64,000 bases of DNA, taken from assembly GCF_036568125.1 (NCBI RefSeq), contig NZ_DATCTF010000010.1, positions 434,001-498,000 of the forward strand. The letters run 5' to 3'. The stretch comes from Magnetovibrio sp. (GTDB taxonomy: Bacteria > Pseudomonadota > Alphaproteobacteria > Rhodospirillales > Magnetovibrionaceae). The first letter of the stretch is position 1, and every line of letters begins with the position of its first letter. Under the pieces are notes generated by a model. That model searched no databases, was not told the DNA's origin, and saw only the letters and a program-made list of their open reading frames with translations. Positions 46,601 to 53,627 of the stretch are shown here, in pieces. The position numbers and the translations under genes are program-made.

Positions 46601-47048
46601 CGGTACTTGGACCCTGGGTGAAAGCGATCTCGATGGATTGACCCTGCAAGTCGATGAAACGGTGGGTCAAGACTTCTCGCTCAGCGTTTCTGTGACGTCC
46701 GTCGAAGCATCGAACGGTGACACGGCGACCAGCACGTCGACCATCGATGTGGTGCTGCCGGAAGACATCAGCGTCGAAGGCGACACCTCGGTCGATGCCC
46801 TGGATCCGCTGGCGGCGATGTTCGAAGACAGCGATACGCTGAACTTCGAAGGCGAGGAATACGACATCAGCTCGCTCACCGACGGTGACAGCAAGGATGA
46901 TTACGGCGGAATCACCCCGTTGGGTAGCGGCTCGTCGCAAGACCAAAGCAGCGACGGCGGTGACACATCGTATCAAGACGACAGCAGCGATGGGTATTCC
47001 AGCTCCGACAGTGGTTCCGACGATTGGACCCCTGACGACAACTGCTAA
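40614..47048 (+). CDS. Giant secreted adhesin: FecR domain, bacterial Ig/cadherin-like repeats, DUF4114-like module, RTX repeats
   Basis: 2144 residues, strongly acidic, almost cysteine-free, no N-terminal signal peptide; these are features of type I-secreted RTX adhesins. Order: N-terminal region (1-110), FecR-type domain (about 115-290, with GDPVYQGDILETGPDGAIG and HTPVATIGIRGTQVGL), a linker with two TAAG motifs (354-373), five repeats of about 100 residues, a DUF4114-like module (about 1015-1170, GWYRMDENGDPVEGG), two repeats, a beta-sandwich-like module (about 1390-1530), two repeats, RTX nonapeptides (about 1790-1890), a tenth repeat and an acidic Ser/Asp tail ending DDNC. It probably mediates surface attachment or biofilm formation. 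No type I exporter genes are in the window. Confidence 0.9.
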   Translation: MATNDLGNGTVDLTSGESTSFSVEATSGDTIVIPEGLNPATADYAHEGPDLILTWPDGSEVVVKDYFMVDPQPTLASEQGAEVPGDLAARLAGPVAPGMVAQAGAEGVTEQPIGQVEKLVGTVTAVRADGTRVELQAGDPVYQGDILETGPDGAIGVILADETTFSMAEDGRMVLDEMVYDPGTQEGSVSMSVMQGVFTFVSGQVAKTDPDAMTLHTPVATIGIRGTQVGLDLSDGQNLDIVLMEEADGFVGEVVVTNTGGVTVLNGANEFTVVNSFLSAPSASSVMNTESMINSFSGSLRYLPLNQHNVNDFGLQAQIQQGQGLNADGLADFETSSGEDASDIQADGLADFDTAAGAQTVEDELANFDTAAGASDQINGADDPITVAVDAAAVGLSQLTGGQQGSPSQDIPKGTPPEGTPPTDNPQDTPEDTAGAPTISVNDATVNEDGTVALDITVATTNAGDTIETITISGVPEGASLSAGTLNSDGTWTLSPGQLSGLTITPKGDYSGTFDLKITATATDGTATATTQTPATLSVSVTPDADTPTLSATAGTGQGGEAIALNITTAVTDTDTSETVTSITIGNVPDGAKLSAGTDNGDGTWTLSADDLAGLTITPAADYSGTINLSVTTEVTDTATGLPSDTATATQTVGVVVEAPTPVAGEPAISVNNATVNEDGTVALDISVSTSDAGDTIASITISGVPDGANLSAGTDNGDGSWTLAPGDLTGLTITPKGDYSGTFDLNVTATATDGTATATTQTPATLSVSVTPDADAPTLSATTSGGAEDTVIALNITTAVTDTDTSESITSITISNVPDGAKLSAGTDNGDGTWTLSEGQLDGLTLTPPSNFNGTIDLSVTTLVTDTATGLPSDTATATQSLSVTVTPVGDTPGIAVVGGGIGDEDTNIPIGITVTPVGGETLTNVVISGVPTGASLSLGTDNGDGTWTIDGADLADLGNLTMTPVEHYSGTPTLGVAVTTSEGGTASVDVPVTVIAVADAPTLDVSIGAAVVNDVSGSLTLENMGQASAGYENTIGWYRMDENGDPVEGGVIWADAKESVGDSFTLDDIDPSTIGFFLLSDGGTQNPGLSNGESVTFAQDSSGTWQVMDAGGNVLDSASGGGLFFTNQTLNADGYDHESDSGAIGNMNWEDLNGGGDQDFNDVNLNLTTQAGSGTATTSFDLNITSNLVDTDGSETLSLVVAGIPANATLSAGTDNGDGTWSLSPDQLSGLSITVPSDVTVDFDLTVTATATEPNGDTASVSQTVTADLPDAPTVDVGDAAGDEDTAIPVDITAVVDGGSVASVVISGVPTGATLSAGTDNGDGSWTLGGGDLDGLTITPPEDYSGAFDLGVSVTSSDGQTTSTTTTVTVEAVADAPTLSVSLTEVEGGGDTGAGETLASDDFNDGVSGWGGEVSSYYGQMNIDHNDTATKTFDFGAENAGKTITISFDVANYGGWDESGSHADYFTVTANGEQILNTTDGDGTQTLTATLDENGQLQLNMGVDATACQEGLLIDNFVVASGDDWVATDGNVFNLDITSSLNDTDGSETLSILVSGVPSGAELSAGTDNGDGTWTLSTDQLSGLTVTVPENVSGDLDLTVTATATEPNGDTASVSQTVTASLPEAPTVETSDVTGNEDTAIPVDISAAIAGGSLASVVISGVPSGATFSAGTDNGDGTWTMDGGDLGGLTITPPNDYSGAFNLSITATGTDGQTATGSSTVTVTAVADAPDLTTGIGGVSVSGDTVEGSDYSNINFGAGAGYGAGWDEKENDLSSKDDEWTGDWRDNDVDGESGNDVLAGMGGADDIEGGRDADLIFGGAGSDNLEGDEGNDIIFGGSGNNDIEGGSGNDFLIGGSGNDDIDGGDGNDVIFAGGGYDKVNGGAGSDVMVLSGAREDYLFTEMPGTSGQYVIEHLNGGDDGVNLVENIETFQFTDGQFGLNDMMASNPAENLLLTYDITIDTGLTDVDGSETLTDITVSGVPQGATFSAGTDNGDGTWTLGESDLDGLTLQVDETVGQDFSLSVSVTSVEASNGDTATSTSTIDVVLPEDISVEGDTSVDALDPLAAMFEDSDTLNFEGEEYDISSLTDGDSKDDYGGITPLGSGSSQDQSSDGGDTSYQDDSSDGYSSSDSGSDDWTPDDNC
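41673..41732 (+). other. Duplicated TAAG motif in the adhesin linker
   Basis: The linker repeats DFDTAAGA and NFDTAAGA sixteen residues apart (Thr354-Gly357 and Thr370-Gly373), after a related DFETSSGE. TAAG is the di-alanine sequence cleaved by LapG in LapA-type adhesins. Here it lies behind a FecR domain rather than behind a LapA retention module. Function is inferred. Confidence 0.5.
41925..46780 (+). repeat. Ten ~100-residue Ig/cadherin-like repeats in the adhesin
   Basis: Each unit ends in a near-invariant LSAGTDNGDGTWTL-type segment and a YSGTFDL-type strand. Units 1+2 (41.93-42.59 kb) resemble 3+4 (42.61-43.28 kb) much more than their neighbours, and 6+7 resemble 8+9, so the array grew by duplication of two-repeat blocks. 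Unit 5 is divergent. Two foreign modules are inserted before units 6 and 8. Confidence 0.85.
45990..46290 (+). repeat. RTX calcium-binding nonapeptide repeats
   Basis: About nine GGxGxDxUx-type units, e.g. GGAGSDNLEGDEGNDIIFGG and GGSGNDFLIGGSGNDDIDGG. In this family they bind Ca2+ outside the cell and help folding after type I secretion. Confidence 0.92.
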
Positions 47049-47074
47049 GCGTCAACACATCGGCGATTATGAAC

Positions 47075-47110
47075 AATACGGCGGCCTCCATGGCCGCCGT
47101 ATTTGTGTTA
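47075..47110 (+). terminator. Rho-independent terminator after the adhesin gene
   Basis: A perfect 11-bp stem ATACGGCGGCC/GGCCGCCGTAT with a TCCAT loop is followed by TTGTGTTATAATCTTT. It starts 27 bases after the stop codon. Confidence 0.88.
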
Positions 47111-47229
47111 TAATCTTTGGTGTGACGCGTATCTGATCCGGTAGGATGTGCGCCGAACGTGAAGACTGTGTTCACCATCACAGACAAATGCATGCCAAGC
47201 GCGTTCAATAGGAGTGCAAGGAGTGTGCT

Positions 47230-47436
47230 ATGTTGACCTTTGAAGTCATCGTCTATAACGAAAAAGTCCGAGAGCTTCTCCGTGATGGAGAGCACCACAA
47301 GCGCTTCAGTGACGATTGGGGCGACAGTCATTACATCGAGATCAAGGCCGACGACGAAAACAGTGCCTTGGCCAAGGTGCAAATGCGCTATCCCGAACGC
47401 GACGGTTTTGTGGTCGAAGACATCACGCGCGTCTAA
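47230..47436 (+). CDS. Small acidic protein, unknown function
   Basis: 68 residues, start preceded by AAGGAG at six bases. It is a charged single-domain protein (MLTFEVIVYNEKVRELLRDG; DDENSALAKVQMRYPERDGF) without signal peptide or cysteines; the pattern suggests a small ferredoxin-like alpha/beta fold. I do not recognise the family. It lies between the adhesin terminator and the convergent sensor gene. Confidence 0.68.
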   Translation: MLTFEVIVYNEKVRELLRDGEHHKRFSDDWGDSHYIEIKADDENSALAKVQMRYPERDGFVVEDITRV

Positions 47437-47513
47437 AGCTTAACTGCGGGCACGTACGTTGCGGGCATGGTCCGCAGGTTTCTCGTCACGCTCATCAAGA
47501 CGACGTCTTGGTA

Positions 47514-49760
47514 CTATTCCGCTTCGCTCACCGCTTCCGGGCGCTCACGGTAATGCGCCCATTTTTCCTTGCCGTCGCGATTTTCCAGGAAATTGATCAA
47601 CGCCGAAACCGGTTTGCGGTCGAACTTGCTGCCGGTGTCCGATAGCAAGATGTCGGAAACCTTTTCGAACGTCATGGCGTCGCGGTATGCACGCGCGCTG
47701 ACCATGCCGACGAAGGCGTTGGCGACCGCCAGGATGCGCGCCGACTGTAAGATGTCCTCGCCGGCTTTTCCCAATGGCCCATTGCCGTCCCAGGTTTCGC
47801 CCATATCGCGGATGGTGTCGACCACCGGACCTTCGAAGGTGACGTCCTTCAACAGATCGACGCTGACCAGATAGCTCGACATCAAAGTCTGGCGTTCTTG
47901 CGGCGTCAGGTCGCCGGTCTTGGTCAGCAGTTCGGGGGGAATGAAGATCTTGCCCAGGTTCATCAGGCTGCCGGCAATGTCCACGGTCTTGGCCGCCAAG
48001 TCGTCTTGACCCATTTCCAAGGCGATGGCCTTGGCGACTTCGGCGACGTGCTTGGAATGGTTCGCGGAGAAGGGATCGCGACGGTCGACGACGCTGACCA
48101 AGGTGTCGATCAACTGACGCAGCATTTTTTCGCTACGGCGGCGTTCGCGGGTCAGTTCGGTGATGTCTTCCAAAATCATCAACACACCCGGCGGATGGTC
48201 GCGGTCACCGCGCAAGGGAATGTGATCGGATTTGATCACCTGCAAATCGTCGGCCTCGTCGTCGTCGTCGTCGCCGAAAGTGCTGATGTGCATTTCACGG
48301 CAGGCGTCGCGGTCTTCGGTTTCCTTGAAGCGTTTGAGAACCTTTTCATTGATGTCGGCATAGACCTGCGCCTTGATGGGGCCGATCACGGCGGCCATGG
48401 TTTTGCCGACCATGTCGCCGACCGGGATGCCGGCATCGTTGGCCGCGGGCTCGTTGGCGTAGGTGTAGACCGTGTCGCCACCCACCGCGACAATGCCGGC
48501 GGGGTGGGAGTTGGATATCAGGTTCATAAACTTCGACAGGTTCTCGAACCGTTCGGCGGAGATCTTGAAATTTTGAGCCGCCTGGGTGGCGCGCAACGAC
48601 GAGCCATGTCGCCACACCGCGAACACCGCGATGGTGACGCCGACGATGATCAAGATGAATACGGTCAGTATCGTTTTCAGACGCGTTTCGGTTTCCGCCA
48701 ACGCTTCGGCGCGGTTCACCTTGCGCACCAGCACCCACGGCGCGCCGGAAATGGGGCGGGACGACATCAGCACCTCTTCGCCCAGGTAGTCGCGTTTGAG
48801 CGCGAAACCGCCGGGTGCGGTGAGAGCATAGGCGGCGGCCAGTTCAGGGGTGTCCATGGCCAGGGCGCGTTTGAGGGCGGGTGTGCCGTCCTTCAACGGG
48901 GTCAGGTATTCCGCCGTGATGCCTTGCTTGCGCACCAAATAGGTTTCAGAGCTTTCCGACGTCTCACCCGGCTGCACCAACTTGGCGTAGAGGTCTTCAT
49001 CGACGATCTTGACGCCGATCACCGCGCCGATGCCTTTGGCGCCGCGGCCGTCGTCCTGGATACCGTAAACGGGCAGGGCGAAGCCGATGGTCGGCTGGTT
49101 GGAAGGGCCCATGTAGATGTCGATGATGGTCGGCTCACCTTCCAGGGCCTGCATGGCGGCGTCTTTGAGTTTGCCGATCATCGGCGGCATGCCGGGCGAC
49201 GAGGCCACCGGCAGACCTTCGGCGTCAACCAGGCCCAATCCTGCGACGCCCACACGTTCGATGTTGGCGGAAACGGCGGCGGCTTCCACAGGCGGTTTGA
49301 AGCCGGTGCGTTCCGCCGTGGCGGTCAGGATGTTGCGCAGATAGGTGGTTTCCGCGGCACCGCCACCGTCCGAGGTCGCAAAGGGGTCGTCCTCAATGCT
49401 TGTTTCCGATGGGGCCTTGGCGGCGGCGATTTCGCTCATATACAGCTGCAAAGAGGCGTTTTCCGCCAGTTCGCGCATGGTTTTGAAGTTCCCGGCCAGC
49501 CACTCGTTGACGGCAGCGGAGCGGGAATCGCCGACAATGCCAAGGCGGATTTGCCATTCTTGAAGCGAGCGGGCGCGTTCGTCTTCCACGAACTTGAACG
49601 CACCGAAAATCGATGCGCCGACAGCGGCAAGCATCACGATCACGCCGATAAAAACGAATTTGTTGACGGGGCGTTTTACATCTTCGAGTTGTTGATCACC
49701 CTTTTGAGCGGCGGCGTCGCTGCTGGTTTGCTGCTTTTGTTCTGACGCGTTGTCCGACAC
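47514..49760 (-). CDS. Membrane sensor: Cache-type periplasmic domain, PAS, degenerate HD-GYP
   Basis: 748 residues from a GTG preceded by GGGGAGA; a TTG six codons earlier is possible. Order: cytoplasmic tail, transmembrane helix (about 33-56), large periplasmic Cache-like sensor (about 60-345), transmembrane helix (about 365-388), PAS-like domain (about 400-520) with an acidic FGDDDDDEADD loop, and an HD-GYP-like domain (about 545-735). The metal-binding HD pair is lost (GSLMNLGK, near 597, where HDxGK is expected), and the GYP motif reads GETWDGNGPLG. It is therefore probably a c-di-GMP-binding or protein-interaction module rather than an active phosphodiesterase. It is divergent from a LapG-like protease gene. 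Confidence 0.85.
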   Translation of the reverse strand: MSDNASEQKQQTSSDAAAQKGDQQLEDVKRPVNKFVFIGVIVMLAAVGASIFGAFKFVEDERARSLQEWQIRLGIVGDSRSAAVNEWLAGNFKTMRELAENASLQLYMSEIAAAKAPSETSIEDDPFATSDGGGAAETTYLRNILTATAERTGFKPPVEAAAVSANIERVGVAGLGLVDAEGLPVASSPGMPPMIGKLKDAAMQALEGEPTIIDIYMGPSNQPTIGFALPVYGIQDDGRGAKGIGAVIGVKIVDEDLYAKLVQPGETSESSETYLVRKQGITAEYLTPLKDGTPALKRALAMDTPELAAAYALTAPGGFALKRDYLGEEVLMSSRPISGAPWVLVRKVNRAEALAETETRLKTILTVFILIIVGVTIAVFAVWRHGSSLRATQAAQNFKISAERFENLSKFMNLISNSHPAGIVAVGGDTVYTYANEPAANDAGIPVGDMVGKTMAAVIGPIKAQVYADINEKVLKRFKETEDRDACREMHISTFGDDDDDEADDLQVIKSDHIPLRGDRDHPPGVLMILEDITELTRERRRSEKMLRQLIDTLVSVVDRRDPFSANHSKHVAEVAKAIALEMGQDDLAAKTVDIAGSLMNLGKIFIPPELLTKTGDLTPQERQTLMSSYLVSVDLLKDVTFEGPVVDTIRDMGETWDGNGPLGKAGEDILQSARILAVANAFVGMVSARAYRDAMTFEKVSDILLSDTGSKFDRKPVSALINFLENRDGKEKWAHYRERPEAVSEAE

Positions 49761-49946
49761 CGGTCTCTCCCCAAGCAAAACATGCTAAACATCAACAATT
49801 ACGGGACTCTACCGATAATCCATCACCCTGGCAAATGGGGAATATAGCTTTGCGCCGGTCTCAAAGCTGCATATATACTGGCCATCGTTGCAATTGATTG
49901 CACTGGAAGACGTTGCATGCCGCTTTGTGCGCCAGACAGAGGGGAT

Positions 49947-50633
49947 ATGACGCCGCATCGGACCCACACACCGCACTTGATGCGGGTGGCGTTCTTCGCG
50001 GTGTTTGTTGCCGTCTATGCCGCATTCGACATGTCGCCGACCTGGGCGGCTGCCGGGGAAGCCAGCTTTTTCGATACCACCGAACAGATGTCCACCAAGA
50101 TGGATGCGTTCAAGAAGTGGAACGAAGCGTTGGCGCGCTATTCCAAGGAAGAGGCCGCGGCGAAAAAAGGCACTTGCGACGATAAAGAACTGAACAAGTG
50201 CAATTTCGACAAGTGGATCAAGTTTCTCAAAGGCATCAAGGACAAGGATGCCGTCAGCCAGATCCGCGAGATCAACGATTACATGAACCGCGCGCCCTAT
50301 ATCACCGACCCGGTCAATTGGGGGCAAAAGGACTTTTGGGCCACGCCGGGTGAGTTCATGGCCAAGTTCGGCGATTGCGAAGACTATGCCATCGCAAAAT
50401 ACATGTCCCTGCGTCTGCTGGGCTATAGCGAGGATGAGTTGCGCGTCGTCGCAGTCAAGGATCTCAACCTCAAGATCGGCCACGCCATCTTGGTGGTCTA
50501 TTACAAAGGCAAGCCTTACGTGCTCGACAACCAAATCAAGCAGGTGGTGCCGACCACCAAGATCAAGCACTACCTACCGGTTTTCTCCATCAATCAGAAA
50601 GCCTGGTGGAAACACGTACCAGCGGGAAGCTGA
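49947..50633 (+). CDS. LapG-like periplasmic cysteine protease (BTLCP family)
   Basis: 228 residues from ATG 49947 (AGAGG upstream); an ATG ten codons earlier has GGAAGA and is also possible. The N-terminus is a Sec signal peptide (VAFFAVFVAVYAAF, ending near TWAAA). The bacterial transglutaminase-like cysteine peptidase domain has its triad as Cys in KFGDCEDYAIAKYM, His in KIGHAILVVYY and Asp in YVLDNQIKQV, spaced 35 and 15 residues apart, very close to LapG. LapG cleaves the N-terminus of LapA-type adhesins and is held inactive by the c-di-GMP receptor LapD. With a giant adhesin 3 kb away and a degenerate HD-GYP sensor divergent from it, a role in adhesin release is likely, though no lapD is present. 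Confidence 0.88.
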   Translation: MTPHRTHTPHLMRVAFFAVFVAVYAAFDMSPTWAAAGEASFFDTTEQMSTKMDAFKKWNEALARYSKEEAAAKKGTCDDKELNKCNFDKWIKFLKGIKDKDAVSQIREINDYMNRAPYITDPVNWGQKDFWATPGEFMAKFGDCEDYAIAKYMSLRLLGYSEDELRVVAVKDLNLKIGHAILVVYYKGKPYVLDNQIKQVVPTTKIKHYLPVFSINQKAWWKHVPAGS

Positions 50634-50637
50634 GCGC

Positions 50638-50871
50638 TTAAGCCGACCACGGTTCGTCGCGGCGGTCGCGGCCCGAACGGCGTTCGAACTCGCGCCGATC
50701 CGACGCCGCACGGCGGTCCGCGTTGCTGCGCCGTTCGATCACCACCGGAACGTTGTCTTGGCGGCGGTCTTCGGCTTTGGTGCGGCGGTCCGTATTGCTG
50801 CGCTGTTCAATGTCGTCACGACGGGTGGAGGCACGGCTCTCATCCGTGTTTTTCTGACTCTGCGATCCCAT
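50638..50871 (-). CDS. Small Arg/Asp-rich low-complexity protein
   Basis: 77 residues with AGGAATG eight bases before the ATG. It is made of RRxxxDRR-like units (RRDDIEQRSNTDRR, ERRSNADRRAASDRR, ERRSGRDRRDEP) that recall the basic linker tags found on some bacterial signalling proteins. No domain or membrane segment is visible and it is probably disordered. It is convergent with the LapG-like gene, four bases away. It may be a real small protein; function unknown. Confidence 0.55.
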   Translation of the reverse strand: MGSQSQKNTDESRASTRRDDIEQRSNTDRRTKAEDRRQDNVPVVIERRSNADRRAASDRREFERRSGRDRRDEPWSA

Positions 50872-50925
50872 TTGGCATTCCTAGTTTTGCTTCGACACTT
50901 CTGTGGTGTGACTAATTGTCATATG

Positions 50926-50948
50926 AATAACAAGAATCATTTGTTATT
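50926..50948. repeat. Perfect inverted repeat upstream of prfC
   Basis: AATAACAA and TTGTTATT flank a 7-base GAATCAT loop in the AT-rich gap between the small Arg-rich gene and prfC. It could be an operator for either divergent gene. Confidence 0.4.
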
Positions 50949-51088
50949 ATCACAGTGTTATGAATGCATAGCAATGCATCAAATGGACGAGGAAAACGCC
51001 GTAGATAGAGGGCCAACGCCTTTTTCATTGGCGTTTTTCGTCGAATTGCCTATGTTCGCCTCGACCTCAATCCTGATCTCGAGACTTT

Positions 51089-52681
51089 ATGACGCACCTC
51101 GTCAATTACATTGAAAACCGGCGCACCTTCGCCATCATCGCTCACCCCGACGCGGGCAAGACGACACTGACCGAAAAGCTGCTGTTGTTCGGCGGCGCGA
51201 TTCAGTTGGCCGGTGCGGTCAAGGCGCGTGGCGACGCGCGGCGCGCGCGTTCGGACTGGATGAAGGTCGAGCAGGAACGCGGTATTTCCGTCGCGTCTTC
51301 GGTGATGACGTTCGATTACGGCGAGCAGACCTTCAACCTGCTCGATACGCCCGGTCACGAAGACTTTTCCGAAGACACCTATCGCACGCTGACCGCCGTG
51401 GACAGCGCGGTGATGGTGCTCGACGGCGCGAAAGGTGTGGAAAGCCAGACCAAGAAACTGTTCGAAGTGTGCCGCCTGCGCGACGTGCCGATCGCCACCT
51501 TTGTCAACAAGATGGACCGCGAAAGCCGCGATACGTTCGAGATTTTGGACGAGATCGAACAGAGCCTGGCGCTCGACGTTACGCCCGCGACCTTGCCGAT
51601 CGGCATGGGACGCGATTTCCTGGGCTGTTACGACCTGATCAATGACCAACTGATCTTGATGGAACGCACCAAGGGCAGTCAGGTGGGCGAGGGCATCAAG
51701 GTTGCCGGTCTCGACGATCCGCTGTTGGACGAACTGCTGCCCGCCCATGCGGCGGCGAAACTGCGCGAAGACGTGGAAATGGTCCACGGCCTGTGCCCGG
51801 CGTTCGATCATCAGGCCTATCTGGAAGGCAACATGACGCCGGTGTTTTTCGGCTCGGCGGTCAATAACTTCGGCGTGCGCGAGCTGCTCGACGGGCTGGC
51901 CAAGTACGCCCCGTCGCCGCGCCCGCAAGTTGCCGACAAACGCACCGTCGATCCGTTCGAGCCCAAGGTCACGGGCGTGGTGTTCAAGATCCAGGCGAAC
52001 ATGGACCCCAAACACCGCGACCGCATCGCCTTCATGCGGATCAATTCCGGTCACTTCAAGCGTGGCATGAAGCTCAAGCACCTGCGCTCGGGCAAGACGC
52101 TCAGCCTGCACAATCCGGTGTTGTTCATGGCCCAGGACCGCGAAGTGGCGGAAGAGGCCGTGGCCGGCGACATCATCGGCATTCCCAACCACGGCAATCT
52201 GCGCATCGGCGACACCTTGTCGGAAACCGAAGAACTGCGCTTCACCGGGGTGCCGACGTTCGCGCCGGAATACCTGCAAAAAGCCCGTCCCGCCGATCCG
52301 CTGAAAGCCAAGCATCTGGGCAAGGCGTTGCAGCAGATCGCCGAAGAGGGCGGCGCGTGCGTGTTCAAGCCGACCATCGGCTCAGATTGGGTGGTCGGCG
52401 TGGTTGGCCCGCTGCAATTTGAAGTGCTGGCCGATCGCATCCGCACGGAATACGAAATTCCGGTGCATTTCGAACCGACCGAGCTTTACACCGCGCGCTG
52501 GATCGAAGCCCCCGACGAGCGCCAGCTCAAGGAATTCCTCGACGCCAACCGCGGCGCGACCGGCGTGGACCACGACGGCGCACCCGTCTACATGGCGCGC
52601 AACGCCTGGCACCTGAACAAGGCGCAAGACGACTTCCCCAACATCCGTTTGCAAAAGACCAAGGAACAATCGCTGGTTTGA
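51089..52681 (+). CDS. prfC: Peptide chain release factor 3
   Basis: 530 residues, the usual length for RF3. The GTPase motifs are AHPDAGKT (residues 18-25), DTPGHEDF and NKMD, with the RF3-typical EQERGISVASSVM switch region. The C-terminal domains extend to RLQKTKEQSL. RF3 is a GTPase that recycles RF1/RF2 from the ribosome after termination and also supports post-transfer quality control. It is monocistronic with a terminator behind it. Confidence 0.97.
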   Translation: MTHLVNYIENRRTFAIIAHPDAGKTTLTEKLLLFGGAIQLAGAVKARGDARRARSDWMKVEQERGISVASSVMTFDYGEQTFNLLDTPGHEDFSEDTYRTLTAVDSAVMVLDGAKGVESQTKKLFEVCRLRDVPIATFVNKMDRESRDTFEILDEIEQSLALDVTPATLPIGMGRDFLGCYDLINDQLILMERTKGSQVGEGIKVAGLDDPLLDELLPAHAAAKLREDVEMVHGLCPAFDHQAYLEGNMTPVFFGSAVNNFGVRELLDGLAKYAPSPRPQVADKRTVDPFEPKVTGVVFKIQANMDPKHRDRIAFMRINSGHFKRGMKLKHLRSGKTLSLHNPVLFMAQDREVAEEAVAGDIIGIPNHGNLRIGDTLSETEELRFTGVPTFAPEYLQKARPADPLKAKHLGKALQQIAEEGGACVFKPTIGSDWVVGVVGPLQFEVLADRIRTEYEIPVHFEPTELYTARWIEAPDERQLKEFLDANRGATGVDHDGAPVYMARNAWHLNKAQDDFPNIRLQKTKEQSLV

Positions 52682-52709
52682 TGAACGGCCGTTGACGAGA
52701 TCAAGTGGG

Positions 52710-52745
52710 GGGAGCCATCGCTTTATGCGTTGGCTCCCATTTCAT
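52710..52745 (+). terminator. Terminator after prfC
   Basis: GGGAGCCATCGC pairs with GCGTTGGCTCCC (one mismatch) around a TTTAT loop, followed by ATTTCATT. The U-tract is weak but the position, 29 bases after the stop, fits. Confidence 0.7.
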
Positions 52746-53003
52746 TAACAAGTTGTTCTGGCAGCGTTTGTTCTGCTGACGTCTCATGATGATTTTTTGA
52801 CGAAATCGACTAAATCCCAAATGCCGTTAGGGGGCTCGACAACATGCGGCTTACGGCTGTTTTAAATCCGTAAGCAGACGTTTGAGCCTTCAAGCCATAA
52901 TGTCTGCCTGTAGCCAATTGCAGTCATCCTCAAACACCTTTGCACGAGCTATTTCGTCTTAATCGACTAAGACTTAAAAGCTTTTTCCCGTCCGTAGATT
53001 GGT
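52746..53003. other. AT-rich spacer at the left edge of an accessory island
   Basis: No gene is visible. Two perfect small inverted repeats occur, CTTACGG/CCGTAAG (52850-52874) and GTCTTA/TAAGAC (52956-52973). Base composition falls sharply here relative to prfC. Confidence 0.4.
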
Positions 53004-53588
53004 CTAGGAACCCTCATCCTTTATCGGAACGTTAATGTATTCCGGTTCCTCCCTGATCTGTTCAAGCCTCTCAGAAAAGGCGGTAACGAAGTCTTGAAAC
53101 TCTACTACTTCCGCAATCGTCGGACTACGCTCATACAATGCGTGTACGCTTTGATTTCGGAGGCGCCGTAAACTGTGAAACAGTTCTCTCTCGCCGTCCG
53201 AAATTTTTCCCTCGCTGCAAAGTACATCCACGAATTTTGTCGGATTTGTAAACCGCATCATTCCGTTGTTCTGAATCAGTCGGTAGAGAACTGCCTCTAG
53301 TGACTTCCAAATTTCCATGATTGCAGCACCAGTATCGACCGCAGCTAGCTTGAGAATCTTGTCATTCGGATTAAGGGGCGGAATTTCAGCAAGATGAAGC
53401 CCTAGGGAGGTGCGCTCCAATATTTCTCTGGCTTCCTGGAATGTAACCTCCACTTCCTTGTACCGGATGGTCTTAATGAGCGAGGCCAATATTGGAGCTT
53501 TGTGCAATGCTACGAGTGCTAGGACAAGAATTAGTAACGGCCAAACGACAGCACTGACTATTGTTGAAATGAAAGTTAGCGTATCCAT
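53004..53588 (-). CDS. Membrane-anchored protein with HEPN-like RX4H motif
   Basis: 194 residues. An N-terminal helix (VVWPLLILVLALVALHKAPIL, about 15-35) anchors a mostly helical cytoplasmic domain. Near the C-terminus LRRLRNQSVHALYE contains Arg144-x4-His149, the RX4-6H pattern of HEPN domains, with Asn after Arg as in many ribonuclease members. HEPN proteins include RNase toxins, defence effectors and inactive scaffolds. I do not recognise a named family. It lies 39 bases downstream of another RX4H gene, so the two probably form one operon in an AT-rich island. Confidence 0.75.
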   Translation of the reverse strand: MDTLTFISTIVSAVVWPLLILVLALVALHKAPILASLIKTIRYKEVEVTFQEAREILERTSLGLHLAEIPPLNPNDKILKLAAVDTGAAIMEIWKSLEAVLYRLIQNNGMMRFTNPTKFVDVLCSEGKISDGERELFHSLRRLRNQSVHALYERSPTIAEVVEFQDFVTAFSERLEQIREEPEYINVPIKDEGS

Positions 53589-53627
53589 AGCTTGTCACCA
53601 TAGGCGAATTCGTGAATGGAACCATGA

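Noticed and set aside
47898-49745. A 615-codon plus-strand frame opposite the HD-GYP-like sensor
   Set aside because: Shadow reading; the minus strand holds clear membrane, PAS and HD-type sequence.
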